Shown: piece by piece, positions 11,659-21,344 of the stretch | Numbering within the stretch: position 1 is the stretch's first letter | Layout: each line of letters starts with the position of its first letter | From: Triangularia verruculosa | Taxonomy: Eukaryota; Ascomycota; Sordariomycetes; Sordariales; Podosporaceae | Assembly (NCBI GenBank): GCA_033296885.1 | Contig: MU863875.1 | Coordinates: 248,001 to 312,000 of the forward strand | Reading direction: 5' to 3' | Length of the DNA: 64,000 nt | The notes under the pieces: generated by a model | The model's input: only the letters and a program-made list of their open reading frames with translations | What the model was told of the DNA's origin: nothing | Database searches by the model: none | Position numbers and translations under genes: made by a program

Positions 11659-14600
11659 TTAAATCCCCTCTGAACCCCCCTCTGGACCCTCCTCTGAACC
11701 CCCCCCTGTCAACCCCTCCATCCCAAACTCCCCCGTATACCCCCCATTCATCAACATCGCCGCAATCCACCTCCTCTTCGGCTGCCCCATATCCCTCGCC
11801 CTCCACGCCTTCGCCGGCGCGATCCCGTTCAGCACGCACTCCGCATTCGCAATCGTGCACACCCCGCAGTCCTGCAGGTTCCCCTGCTTCGGAACGCTGT
11901 AGTGCCTCGTCACGTCCTGCCACTCCTCCGCGTCAAACGTCCCCGGCGGCGACAGCAACTGCACCACGTCAAGCAGCTCCCGAATGTTGTTCCCCGGCGC
12001 CTCGGACATCGAGTTGAGGTGCGCCACCACCCTCAGCTGCGGCCGGATCACCCCCAGCGTCCAGTGCGCGCCGCTGCAGATGGGGAAGAGCAGAAAATCA
12101 AACTCGTAAAAGTTCTCGGGCGTGAGCTTCTTCGTCCTCTTGATTCCCCGCCAGGCTGCATTCGTCATGGGCTTGCGGTTGATGACTCGCATGGTCCAAA
12201 AGTAGTTGTCAAAGCACGCGACCCTGGGCTGCTCGGGCGTGCCGCCGAGCCGCTCGTTCATCTCCTTTTCGAGATAGAATAGGGAGCTGGTGATGACTTC
12301 GTCGTTGAGCCATACCATGTTGCCAGTGGGTATCGCCAGTTGATCCCACAGCTGCTTTTTGCCCAATTGCCCGGCCGGTGTGTCGGCAAGCACTTTGTCG
12401 CCTTGGTGAGGGATCGCATCAACCTTGGTCGCCCAAGCGTCCGACAATGGCCTGATCAGGGGCCTGCGAGGTGACGTCAGTTGAACTGCTTCTTGCAGCC
12501 TCCTCTTCTTGCGCGCCTCTGGTGTGTCGGCGGCCCTTCTTTTGGCTTCTTCTTCCTCCTCTCTCTTCTTTCTCGCCGCTGCTTCCTCCTTTGCAATCTT
12601 CCTCTGTTCAGCATCCGCCTCCTCCTGCTTGACCTGAGCCTTGCTGAGAGCTTCATCTGCTTCGATTCCTGACACTGCCGTAGGGACGCCGTCTTTGATC
12701 TTGATGACCACAGCATCGCCTTCTTCATCCTCATCCTCTTCGGGGAAAAGTGCGGCCGAGGGGCTTATTTGCTTGTCGCGACGGGCCTCCTTGACAAGCT
12801 GGTCTTGTTGGACCATGGCATGAAGCCTCTGGTAATGATCAGCATCCTCCTTGGCCTTCCCAACATCGACCGGTCGATTCGCGATTTGTTCCGATGGTTT
12901 CGAGGGAGTCAACCCCAAAAGACGCCGCTTGAGTGCTCCGAAGCTATAGAGGTTCGCGTAATCCACATGGGTTGGCTGAGTCTGGGGGGTCGGCAAAGTG
13001 TTTGCCGCGTTACCGGGAGTAACTGGCTGGACCTGGACATCTTCCTCAGAATCGGAGGCCTGCATCACAAATGGCTTGGGCACAGGAGCAGGAGGACGTC
13101 TGGGCTGGTTCTTTTGGGAATCGGAGGCCTGCACCACAGGTGGCTTGGGCACAACAGGAGGACGTCTGGGCTGGTCCTCTTCGGAATCGGAGGGTACAAT
13201 CACGGGATTGGCAACCGAGGGTACTGGGGGGTCCCGATCCTGGGCGTCCAAAAGGCGGGTGATCAGATCGGCCTTCTTACCGACAATCTCGAGGCCGCGC
13301 TCCCGTAGAAACTGCTTCAATAGAGTGGTCGTCATTTGAGTGTACTCTGCCCGAGTGAACCGTCTGCGGACCTGAGAACCAGTGCGAGCCGGCTTGGCCA
13401 AAGGCAAGCCCTCCTCATCGAATTCGTCAGACTCCTCCTCCCCGTCCTCCATCTCCTCGTCCTCCTCCACCACCTCTTCATCCTTCTTCTCTTCAACCTC
13501 CTTCTGCTCAGCGGGTGAACCCCTGAAGAAGGAGTAGGGTATCCTGTTCAAAGGGCTGAATGAGATGGGTGTGTACGGCTCGGGAGAGGGCATCGAGGCC
13601 TGCGCCAACCCGGCTCTGCGCTTCCTCTCAGCATACGTGAACTGAGGCGGCCGCGGAATGCGGATCTCTCTCTTCAACGGAGTCATCCTGTAGATGGACC
13701 TCTCCTCTTGCTCTTGCTTCTTCCTCTTTCTCTCAGAACGCAGCTGGAGATCTTTTCTGGCGTCGTCCAAGAATTTGCCATACTTTTTGTAGTAAACAGA
13801 CAGACCCATCTCCTCGTCATCGTTCTCGAGCTCAGGCCCGCGCAAGCTCCACCGGAACTGGTCCTGCGAGGCGTTGTGTCGACTGTTGACCTTCATGGTT
13901 GCCTCTAGCACTTTCATTGAGTGATCATCTCCAAGGAGCTCTGCCTTGCGCTCAGCCTCCATTATCAGCTCGGCTTCTCTGGCAGTCATCACCCTGGAGG
14001 GGATATGCGAAGGTGGGATAAATTTCGTGATTGGGCTGTTAAACACCAACTTGCGGCTCTTTTGCGGCGTCGGGACATATTTGGGCGTCGAAGGGACATG
14101 CCACTTCTTGGAAGCCTTCAGAATCCCCTTGGGTTTGGCGACCAGTCGGTAATCGCCCGGTTCTCCTGGAGTGCTGTCGGACTCGGAGGGATCTGGAGAC
14201 GGGTATCTGTACTCGTAGAGAGGCTGGATAGTAAGGTCTTTGATGGGAACCTCCTCCATCAAGGAAGGCTTCTCGGCCGGGAAGAATCCTGGCATGTCCT
14301 CGTGTGGGGTTCTGTTTTCGGTGACCAGGCTGGGAACAAACTCCTTCTTGCCCGCCGCGTCGAAATCGACAATGACTTGACCAATGGTTTGGACCATTTC
14401 AGCGTCCATTGGAATCAGCTCGACAAGCGACTGGAAAAAGAGCAGAAACTCGCCGGCCTTCCTGGCCTGAAGCCGGAACTCGTGGTTACCGAGTCCCAAG
14501 TCAAGTTTGGGTCTCGGGTGCTCTTGTCGTAGAATGTCGAGATTCTCGGGCTCGTAAATATTTTTCATCATCTCGATCGTGCTCATAAGGTTTCGAATGT

Positions 14601-16434
14601 ACTTCCTAACCGCCTCCGTAAACCTCTCGGCCCTCTCGACTTCGGTCCATTCGGCGGTTACTGGCCCAAACATGGTCTCCTGGTACTTGAAAATCGCGAC
14701 GCTGATGCCGATCTGACCAACAGGCTTCTCCTGTGTGACGATATCCTTGATGCTCATTCCAGTGACAATATTTCCTTCCTGGATTGCGTTGGCCTGCTCC
14801 ACAAAATCCTTGGCCAGCCTTTGGAGCCGCTCCCGGCCAATGTATTCTGTAGGGTCCTTAACCCAGGCCAGACTGTCGATTTCGTCCTTCTCTGCGCCGC
14901 TCAACTGGCGCTTGAATCGCTTGACGACAAGTGTGCCATCTTCTTCGTTCGTGCGGCGTACATCGATTGTATCGTAGGCGTCAGCGCGCACGGCGCCAAT
15001 AATCTTGCCAATGAAATTTGTTATGGGGTTGGCCATGGTGGCTACAGAACCGAACAGGTCACGAGCTCGTGTCCACATGGACCATTGGTTTGGTTTCTCG
15101 GGGCTCTCCTCGACTGTCGTGGGCTCGTCCGGGGAGGTGACAACCTTCTTAATGTTGTCGCTTTCTTCGAGGCCCAGATCCTGCGCAATGAGTTCCAATT
15201 CGGAGTCCTGAGCTGGACGCTTGCCGTTCTGGTTGAGGAGTTCGGCACACACTGGGTGGTACTCCTGGGCGCACATGCAATGCCAGTTGAAATCGTCCTT
15301 TTTCTGCAGCACGTGGAGAGACCGGCGGTCTTGTGAGTTGTCAATGTAGAAGCGAAGGTGGCCGGATCCAGCCTCGGCTTCTTGTTTCGAGTTGTATATG
15401 ACTGGGACTGCGCACCAGCACTCTCGCATGCGGTGGTCGTTGCGAATAGCAAGATAAAGGCCCTTGGCAAACTCTACGTCGTCGTCCTCTTGTACTCTGC
15501 GCTCTGCAAACCGACGGGTTTCATGGCCTTCACTCTGAGGGGTAGGAGGTGGTTTCGGGGCCGGCGTCCGGTCCACCAATATTGTGAGGAATTGCTGAGG
15601 CCGGTAAATAGGCGTCACTGGCGCGATCTTCTTCAGAGACCGTCTGGGTGTCCCCTTGATCAAGGCAAGGCGAGGATGCTGGAGAGGCGATACCTTCCGC
15701 TGGGTAGGTGGGGTGTAGGTGCTGGGACCTGTCGGGGTATACGACGAGATATGTGTCGTAGACGCTTGCTCATGCGCAGCGACGATTGGAGTAGCAGCAG
15801 CTGGTGTCTTTGGAGCTGGCTCTTCTTGAATAGGTTCGAGTGTGGCGGGCTCGACCGAAGTATCTCTTTGAATTGGCTCGAGTGTGGCAGGCTCGGCGGA
15901 AGTAGTAGGCTCGACACGATTGGGGGACTCGGCGAGCACAGGTTGAGGAAGAGGAGTCTGGAGATTCTGAGATCTCGCGACTGGAGTCGGGGTCGAGGGC
16001 TCGGGGAGCTCGGCGATGCTCTCAGCGACTCGAGCGGTGGCAGGAGTCGCACGTCTCGACGATCGTCTGGCGATGGGTGTGCTGGCAACGGTAGGAGTGC
16101 CTCGAAGGCCGCGACTGTTGCGCGTTGTGCGCGGGGTGTGAGCTTTGCTCGGCGCCATCTTGGTCAGTTTCGATTCCCAAAAGTCGTGAAACAGAGACTG
16201 TATTTGGGACGGGTAGAGGTAAAGTGCAGTGGAAATCGCAGTGATGATCGCAAGTAGAAAAAGAAGCCACATGTAAAACGGGTGTTGCTTCAAAGAAGTG
16301 GAAGTGAAAGTTGCGAAAGGCGACCAAGTTTGGAGGGGCAGAAAGTTTTTGGAATCGGAGAGCAAGTCGCAGCTCGAGGAGTGCAGAGCAACTGTGCAGC
16401 CGACGGCTCCTGCCTCGTGGGCGTCGTGGACCAT
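11659..16434 (-). CDS. Ulp1/C48-family SUMO-protease-like protein with SAP domain and SIM-like repeats
   Basis: C48 cysteine proteases process SUMO and remove it from substrates, mainly in the nucleus. One uninterrupted frame of 1,591 codons. The C-terminal catalytic domain (about residues 1370-1560) has WLNDEVI, GAHWTLGVI (His1457), HLNSM (Asn1474 where yeast Ulp1 has Asp), Gln1517 and QDCGV (Cys1523). A SAP-type DNA-binding motif lies at about 1028-1062 (LLKQFLRERGLEIVGKKADL). It is followed by three SUMO-interacting-motif-like repeats (VIVPSDSEED, VVQASDSQKN, FVMQASDSEED) at about 1077-1131 and a charged coiled coil at about 1230-1290. The ATG at 16434 gives an N-terminus with a hydrophobic segment at about 55-78 (MWLLFLLAIITAISTALYLY); an alternative ATG at 16158 (MAPSKAHTPRTTRN) would omit it. 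The protein is unusually large. The family is certain; its substrate and true start are not. Confidence 0.88.
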   Translation of the reverse strand: MVHDAHEAGAVGCTVALHSSSCDLLSDSKNFLPLQTWSPFATFTSTSLKQHPFYMWLLFLLAIITAISTALYLYPSQIQSLFHDFWESKLTKMAPSKAHTPRTTRNSRGLRGTPTVASTPIARRSSRRATPATARVAESIAELPEPSTPTPVARSQNLQTPLPQPVLAESPNRVEPTTSAEPATLEPIQRDTSVEPATLEPIQEEPAPKTPAAATPIVAAHEQASTTHISSYTPTGPSTYTPPTQRKVSPLQHPRLALIKGTPRRSLKKIAPVTPIYRPQQFLTILVDRTPAPKPPPTPQSEGHETRRFAERRVQEDDDVEFAKGLYLAIRNDHRMRECWCAVPVIYNSKQEAEAGSGHLRFYIDNSQDRRSLHVLQKKDDFNWHCMCAQEYHPVCAELLNQNGKRPAQDSELELIAQDLGLEESDNIKKVVTSPDEPTTVEESPEKPNQWSMWTRARDLFGSVATMANPITNFIGKIIGAVRADAYDTIDVRRTNEEDGTLVVKRFKRQLSGAEKDEIDSLAWVKDPTEYIGRERLQRLAKDFVEQANAIQEGNIVTGMSIKDIVTQEKPVGQIGISVAIFKYQETMFGPVTAEWTEVERAERFTEAVRKYIRNLMSTIEMMKNIYEPENLDILRQEHPRPKLDLGLGNHEFRLQARKAGEFLLFFQSLVELIPMDAEMVQTIGQVIVDFDAAGKKEFVPSLVTENRTPHEDMPGFFPAEKPSLMEEVPIKDLTIQPLYEYRYPSPDPSESDSTPGEPGDYRLVAKPKGILKASKKWHVPSTPKYVPTPQKSRKLVFNSPITKFIPPSHIPSRVMTAREAELIMEAERKAELLGDDHSMKVLEATMKVNSRHNASQDQFRWSLRGPELENDDEEMGLSVYYKKYGKFLDDARKDLQLRSERKRKKQEQEERSIYRMTPLKREIRIPRPPQFTYAERKRRAGLAQASMPSPEPYTPISFSPLNRIPYSFFRGSPAEQKEVEEKKDEEVVEEDEEMEDGEEESDEFDEEGLPLAKPARTGSQVRRRFTRAEYTQMTTTLLKQFLRERGLEIVGKKADLITRLLDAQDRDPPVPSVANPVIVPSDSEEDQPRRPPVVPKPPVVQASDSQKNQPRRPPAPVPKPFVMQASDSEEDVQVQPVTPGNAANTLPTPQTQPTHVDYANLYSFGALKRRLLGLTPSKPSEQIANRPVDVGKAKEDADHYQRLHAMVQQDQLVKEARRDKQISPSAALFPEEDEDEEGDAVVIKIKDGVPTAVSGIEADEALSKAQVKQEEADAEQRKIAKEEAAARKKREEEEEAKRRAADTPEARKKRRLQEAVQLTSPRRPLIRPLSDAWATKVDAIPHQGDKVLADTPAGQLGKKQLWDQLAIPTGNMVWLNDEVITSSLFYLEKEMNERLGGTPEQPRVACFDNYFWTMRVINRKPMTNAAWRGIKRTKKLTPENFYEFDFLLFPICSGAHWTLGVIRPQLRVVAHLNSMSEAPGNNIRELLDVVQLLSPPGTFDAEEWQDVTRHYSVPKQGNLQDCGVCTIANAECVLNGIAPAKAWRARDMGQPKRRWIAAMLMNGGYTGEFGMEGLTGGGSEEGPEGGSEGI
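13036..13206 (-). repeat. In-frame SDSEED/QPRRPP repeats inside the protease gene
   Basis: Three imperfect copies of about 60-70 nt encode a hydrophobic triplet followed by SDSEED-like acid residues, with QPRRPP(A)PVPKP linkers. The nucleotide copies share the run GAGGACGTCTGGGCTGGT on the plus strand. They are coding repeats, probably grown by duplication. Confidence 0.7.
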
Positions 16435-17354
16435 TGAGGTTCAAAGCTTAGAAGCTGAAGCTGGGACGAAAAGGATGGAGGGCCACAAGGGTACACGCTC
16501 TTTCACCCAGCACCCAGCACCAGCACCAGCACCAGCACCCAGTACCCGAACCAAGCTCAGACACTATTCATTCAAGGCTATCGTCGTCGTTGTCGTCGTC
16601 GTCGTCGTCGTCGAGGAAGAGCAATCTTGCATGCTTTCTGCAGGGAAGAGCCCATCGCAATCGTGTCCGACTTTTTGGACAAGCGACGTCGACGCGCAGG
16701 GTGGAGACAAAAATTAGGCACTTACCTTGCAAGGAGCTGCTGGCCCACGCGCGCTATCGATATCGCTTCCTGTCGCTTCTGTGTAATTGTCGCCTTGGCA
16801 TCCACGTCACTTCCACCGCCTCACACAGGGTCTGTGAGTGGTTGCGAAGGGGGTTGATAAATCGAGGCCCTCGCGACAAGCTCGGGCGACGGCTATCGCA
16901 AGAAATGCAGTGTGGTGTTGCGGCTCAGAAGCTTGGAGAGAGCTGTTGAAACAGAAACAGGGCCGCATGCCAAGCGCCGCTCGCTAAGCTTAACAATTAT
17001 GCCAAACCCCTGTCGAACCAGCCTTATCAGTCAAGTGTTAAGGGAGATCTGGGGTCCCGATCTGGGGTTGCACAACAGGTTGACAGTCAGTCAGCAAACG
17101 TTGGTTTTATTTATTTCATGTTTGCATCTGATGAAGAGAAAGATATCCAGACGGATGGCAGTGTCATTCGTCCTGCTTTGTCACAATTCCAAATGCATCC
17201 AGGCACCTCCAAGAACTTCTTCTTGCAGCCATCCATGGAATTCCATTGTCTACCTAAAAAAGGTATTCTTCTATCAAGGGTATCCGTCCCGCTCCCATAC
17301 CTCCAGTAAACGCCACGCTATCTTGTACATACCGGCCCAAACAATTCGATTATC
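16435..17354. other. Intergenic: promoter of the protease gene and 3' flank of the phospholipase gene
   Basis: No gene seen. A CAGCAC-type hexanucleotide tract occupies about 16508-16539 and a TCG trinucleotide tract about 16581-16613. Both lie within 180 bases upstream of the protease start and are probably in its leader or promoter. Confidence 0.55.
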
Positions 17355-20300
17355 TCATCCCCCACCACCACCAACTTGCACCCCGCCAAACCTCCCCTTC
17401 ACCTTCACAGCCCTCATCGCCGGCAGCGTGTGCTTCCTCCCCGGTCTCCTCCCCACCTCAATGCACAAGAACCGCATCAAATCCAGATTCGTCCAATAAC
17501 TCGTATGCGCACTCAGCATATTCAAATACTGGATCTCCAACGGCCCCCCTCCACTCCTCAAGTAATAATCAATCTGCCCATTATCATTCAGCAAAAACGC
17601 CTTCTTCTCCGCAATGTCCTCCCTCGTGAAATCATGCACCTCCAGCTCCAACTGACTCGGCAGCCTCATCATCATCGACCCCGGCTTCTTCTGTTGCTCA
17701 CCTGGCCCCGTCAATGTCGCCGCATCACCCAACCCACTCCCAGACCCCCCACCAACAACCCCCCTCAACGCATCCCCAATCCCCTTCAAAAATCCCGTTT
17801 GCAAACTCGGCACATACGCCGTCCTCAAACCCGCCGCATACGCCGGATCAACCGTCCCATTCAGCAAGTACGCAATCGGGTCCTCCTTCGCCAGGATGTT
17901 GTAAATATTATCCACCGCTATACACCCAAACATTCCCACATCCCCCACCACATCCTTCGCCACCGTGTCTGCCGCCTCCGCCCCCGGCTTCATCCTCCCT
18001 CTCCTGGGAATCAACCCCCCTCTTTCCAGCAACAGAAAAAAAGCCGCTGGGCTCCCCAACAGAAACAAATTCGTCGTGTCAAACTCAAAGAACCTCTTGT
18101 CTGGCCCAACACTCAAGTCCAACGGCCTCGGCACCCTCGTCGGCTGTTTGCTCAACACCTCCACCGCCATCGCGCTCCCCAGCGAATGCCCTATCAGATG
18201 CACCCTCCCTTTCTCCGCGAAGCCAGGGTTGTTCCCACACCACAGCCGGTAAACTCTATTCGCCTCCCCCACCAACGCAGCGATCATCTTGGGTTTGTGA
18301 TGGGACATGTAAAAAGGTATATCAAACATCACGTCTGAAATCATGCTCCTCACAGCAGGTATCGTAGTCGGCTCGATATCCTTCAGCCCAAACCCGTCTG
18401 GCGCGTAAGCAGCCTTGTCTTCTTCATTTCCCGTCGTTGGACCCCCGTCTTCAAAGCTGAGTAAATGTCTCCAGTTAACTGGCAAGACCATGATGCCGTT
18501 CTGTTCCGGCCGTAGCACTGATTTTACCGCGGGGGTCTCCAGCTCGACGTTAACCATCCTCCGGAAGGCGTTGACTGCGTGCGTAAAGTGGAAGCTCTCT
18601 ACTCGTTCGGCGAATTTCTGTCCGATACCATGCGCAATCAACACGAGGTCTGTTACTTGGCCTCGTTGCATCTCTTCTTGACAGCCTTGACAGACTCCCT
18701 CTCTGTGTTCCCGATGGTCCTGTCGTGCTGTCTGCTGCTTGTTCTGGGCCTGCTGTTGTCCCTTCTTCTTTTCATGCACCTTCTCCCAAGCCTGCCTATC
18801 GAACCCCCTCACAACTGGCACCCCAACTGTCACCCCCTTCATGATCTTTTGAACAGGTCTCCGCGAGTAATACGCCGATGGCTGTTGGCTCGGCTTAAGC
18901 AGAAACGCCTCTGTCTTGTTCTTGTAAATGACATGATAGTTCTCATATTGCCTCTGCTCCGGCGCTGGAATCGCCGTGTCAGTCTCTTCGTGAACAGGGT
19001 CCAGCTTTCCTTCTGCGGCTGCTTCTCCACCAAAACACCTGGCTGCACAGAATGGGTCACTAGATATCGGCGGTTCAGGTGGTAACAGTTGTCCGTCTTT
19101 GGATTTGGATGCCTTTGTCTGTTTCTCAGGGAGTGATTCCGGCCAGAGGCGATGAGTAACCTTTTCTTCGCCTACTGCGCCTACATCAAGAGCGGAGCGG
19201 AGCTCGTCGGACCAGGTCTGCGTCCAGGGGCGAAGTTCACGGTAGCCGGCTTCGAGCTGGTTGGCAATTAGTGGGGGGAGCGGGATCATGGTGTCTCTGT
19301 AAAACCACGTCGCCCTCACCACCGTGGCGATATCATTCACCGGCGACCAGTATATCGGCTTCATCTGCAGCACCGGCAGCGAGACCATGTGTAGTCTCTG
19401 AATTCCAACCGGAACCTCTGCCGCGTCCTCCTCTGGTGGCGGTGCCGTCTTTCCCACTGCCGCACCTGCTGCTATCCTCGGCCCTCCACCACCAGCAGTA
19501 CTATCTCCTCTCCTCCCCCCAGTGCCCCTATCATCAGGCGTAGCAATCCCACTTCCCCTCTCCCTCCCCTCCCTCTCCCTATCCCCCACTACCCCCCTCA
19601 GCAAATCCTCCCCCACCCCAATCCCCGACATCCCAGGAACCCTCGGCACAGATCCCACCACCATCTGCGGCACCGGCGTCTGCGGCCTACTCCCCCCACC
19701 CCCCTTTTTACCTTGCTGCCCCCCCTCAATCGCGTCCTGTCCCCCCTGAAGCTTGCTCACAACCGCCATCACCCCCTCCACAACCCTCTCCTGACCCAAC
19801 CACCCCACCCTCCTCCTCACCAACCCGCAAAACTCCTTCCTCAGCTCCCCCGCAACATCAATCCCCAACTCCTGACAACAAACCACCTTCTCCTCCTCCA
19901 AACCCCCACCACCACCACCACCACCCCCCTCCATCATAACCACCAACCCCCCATCCCTCCCCAAAATCCCACTCTCCCTCTTATGTCTCTCCACATGCAC
20001 CCTTGCCAACCTCTCCACCACCCCCTCCACCCTCTTCCTCACCTCCCCCTCCTCCTCATCAACATTTTTATTCAATTTATACCTCCTAACCTGCCTCTCA
20101 TGCTGCGCTCGCGAATCATGATTCCCAAACCCCAACCAAGCCCGCTCCAGCGCAAGATTATCCCCCTCGCTAAACGCCCTTAGATTCTGCACCGCATGCG
20201 CAGGGTTATTCGCGTCTGGTATCGTCGCGATGGCGGCAGATAAAGGGTCGTCGATCGGGATGGGGGACGAGTAAAAGAACTGCGTCGCTATCCTCGGTAC

Positions 20301-20429
20301 CTCGTCATCGTTGCCATCATTTTCCGGCGGGGAGAGAGGTCGGAGGCGGCAGAGGGGGGAGTAATTGTGCACCGGTGGTGGTGGTGCTGGTGGTGGTGGT
20401 GACATTGTGACTAGCTGCGCCATTGTCAT
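17355..20429 (-). CDS. DDL1: DDHD-domain phospholipase (PA-PLA1 family)
   Basis: This family (yeast Ddl1/YOR022C, mammalian DDHD1/2) hydrolyses acyl chains from phospholipids such as phosphatidic acid, acting on intracellular membranes; yeast Ddl1 is linked to mitochondria. The 1,024-residue protein starts at ATG 20429 (20423 is an alternative); the open frame further upstream has no ATG. It has a conserved FFYSSPIPIDDPLSA block near residue 55, the HGIGQKFAE motif at about 600, and the lipase elbow GHSLGS with nucleophile Ser749. A C-terminal DDHD region follows (VHDFTREDIAEKKAFLLND, GQIDYYLRSG, LSAHTSYWTNLDLMRFL). A low-complexity insert at about 165-335 contains a nine-Gly run. No intron is needed. 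The symbol follows the yeast orthologue by inference. Confidence 0.9.
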   Translation of the reverse strand: MTMAQLVTMSPPPPAPPPPVHNYSPLCRLRPLSPPENDGNDDEVPRIATQFFYSSPIPIDDPLSAAIATIPDANNPAHAVQNLRAFSEGDNLALERAWLGFGNHDSRAQHERQVRRYKLNKNVDEEEGEVRKRVEGVVERLARVHVERHKRESGILGRDGGLVVMMEGGGGGGGGGLEEEKVVCCQELGIDVAGELRKEFCGLVRRRVGWLGQERVVEGVMAVVSKLQGGQDAIEGGQQGKKGGGGSRPQTPVPQMVVGSVPRVPGMSGIGVGEDLLRGVVGDREREGRERGSGIATPDDRGTGGRRGDSTAGGGGPRIAAGAAVGKTAPPPEEDAAEVPVGIQRLHMVSLPVLQMKPIYWSPVNDIATVVRATWFYRDTMIPLPPLIANQLEAGYRELRPWTQTWSDELRSALDVGAVGEEKVTHRLWPESLPEKQTKASKSKDGQLLPPEPPISSDPFCAARCFGGEAAAEGKLDPVHEETDTAIPAPEQRQYENYHVIYKNKTEAFLLKPSQQPSAYYSRRPVQKIMKGVTVGVPVVRGFDRQAWEKVHEKKKGQQQAQNKQQTARQDHREHREGVCQGCQEEMQRGQVTDLVLIAHGIGQKFAERVESFHFTHAVNAFRRMVNVELETPAVKSVLRPEQNGIMVLPVNWRHLLSFEDGGPTTGNEEDKAAYAPDGFGLKDIEPTTIPAVRSMISDVMFDIPFYMSHHKPKMIAALVGEANRVYRLWCGNNPGFAEKGRVHLIGHSLGSAMAVEVLSKQPTRVPRPLDLSVGPDKRFFEFDTTNLFLLGSPAAFFLLLERGGLIPRRGRMKPGAEAADTVAKDVVGDVGMFGCIAVDNIYNILAKEDPIAYLLNGTVDPAYAAGLRTAYVPSLQTGFLKGIGDALRGVVGGGSGSGLGDAATLTGPGEQQKKPGSMMMRLPSQLELEVHDFTREDIAEKKAFLLNDNGQIDYYLRSGGGPLEIQYLNMLSAHTSYWTNLDLMRFLCIEVGRRPGRKHTLPAMRAVKVKGRFGGVQVGGGGG

Positions 20430-21344
20430 GTCAGAGAAAAAAACTGAACAATAAAGAAAGAAAACGGCGGTGGTAAGAAGAAAAAATGTTGCTGCTGCCT
20501 TGGAAGCAGGTAGGTAGGTAGGCGTCAAAAGTATAAGCCAAACCTTCACCAGTGGAAACACGTAAAACGCACCTTTGCTTGCTTGCACTTTGCACAACGG
20601 CGCTTCAACCAAACACCCTGGAGCTTTTCCTTCCCAGTCTTTTCTGCAAGATCGGTCGAGTCTCAGAGTGGGCGCCTCCTCTCTTCGAATAAACCTGCAA
20701 CATCATATTAGGGTACGCAGCCTGCCGTTGCCCGAGACACAAATCCAACAAACTTCCACAAGGCAGCGAGCGGCGCGCATAACAAACTGCACAGCAGCAC
20801 GATGACGTGGTTCACCGTTTAGCGGTTCCCTACCTAAATTCCCCGCCCTCTCATTGGTCGCCCTGCCTTGTCTTCCCCTACGAGAACAGGGTTCAATGCC
20901 GGAGCTGGGCACTTCTGGGCTGGCGCTAAACCCTCTGTGGAACAGCGTTGAAGGTCAGGTGGACAAGTGCTGGGACGGAGAAGGTCAAAGAGATCTAGGG
21001 CACACGATCGCGATTTGACACGAGATAAAGGGGTTTTGTTGAGGTTGAGAATAGCTCGAGGATCAGGATGGACTTTTGAATAGGGATCTACCTAGTAGCT
21101 GAAGATGTCTTCGAGGTTGAAACCCTAACCCTCTGACTGGATAACAAAGACGGCCACGACGAGAAACACATGTCCCGACTACAAGAAGTGTGTATATACA
21201 CTACATGATTGAACAACCAGCTCCTTTCACCCCTTGATTGTGCCTTCCATCCGGTAACCCCCAGGTCCAACATAAGCCATAAAGCAAAGGGTATCCCGCA
21301 GTAACATATATCAAAACATCAGGTAACCTCCCGGCTCATGACAA
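20430..21344. other. Intergenic: promoter of the phospholipase gene, 3' flank of the AT-hook gene
   Basis: No gene seen. A (TAGG)n tract lies near 20508-20521 on the plus strand. Two telomere-like CCCTAA units at about 21122-21133 are too few to mean a telomere. Confidence 0.5.

Noticed and set aside
13921..14532. 203-codon plus-strand frame inside the protease gene
   Set aside because: Antisense shadow of a long, well-supported minus-strand coding region.
15358..16257. 299-codon plus-strand frame inside the protease gene
   Set aside because: Antisense shadow; composition (Arg/Ser/Gly rich) mirrors the coding strand and no motif is present.
17376..18338. 320-codon plus-strand frame opposite the phospholipase gene
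   Set aside because: Arg/His/Pro-rich mirror of the DDHD coding strand; no family features.
20430..20612. 61-codon N-terminal extension of the phospholipase with a hydrophobic segment
   Set aside because: The frame has no ATG before 20429, so the extension would need a non-ATG start.
20887..20905. GGTTCAATGCC resembling a tRNA B box
   Set aside because: The flanks cannot form a T-arm stem and no A box is found upstream.
21122..21133. CCCTAACCCT telomere-like sequence
   Set aside because: Only about two units; expected by chance or as a minor interstitial copy.
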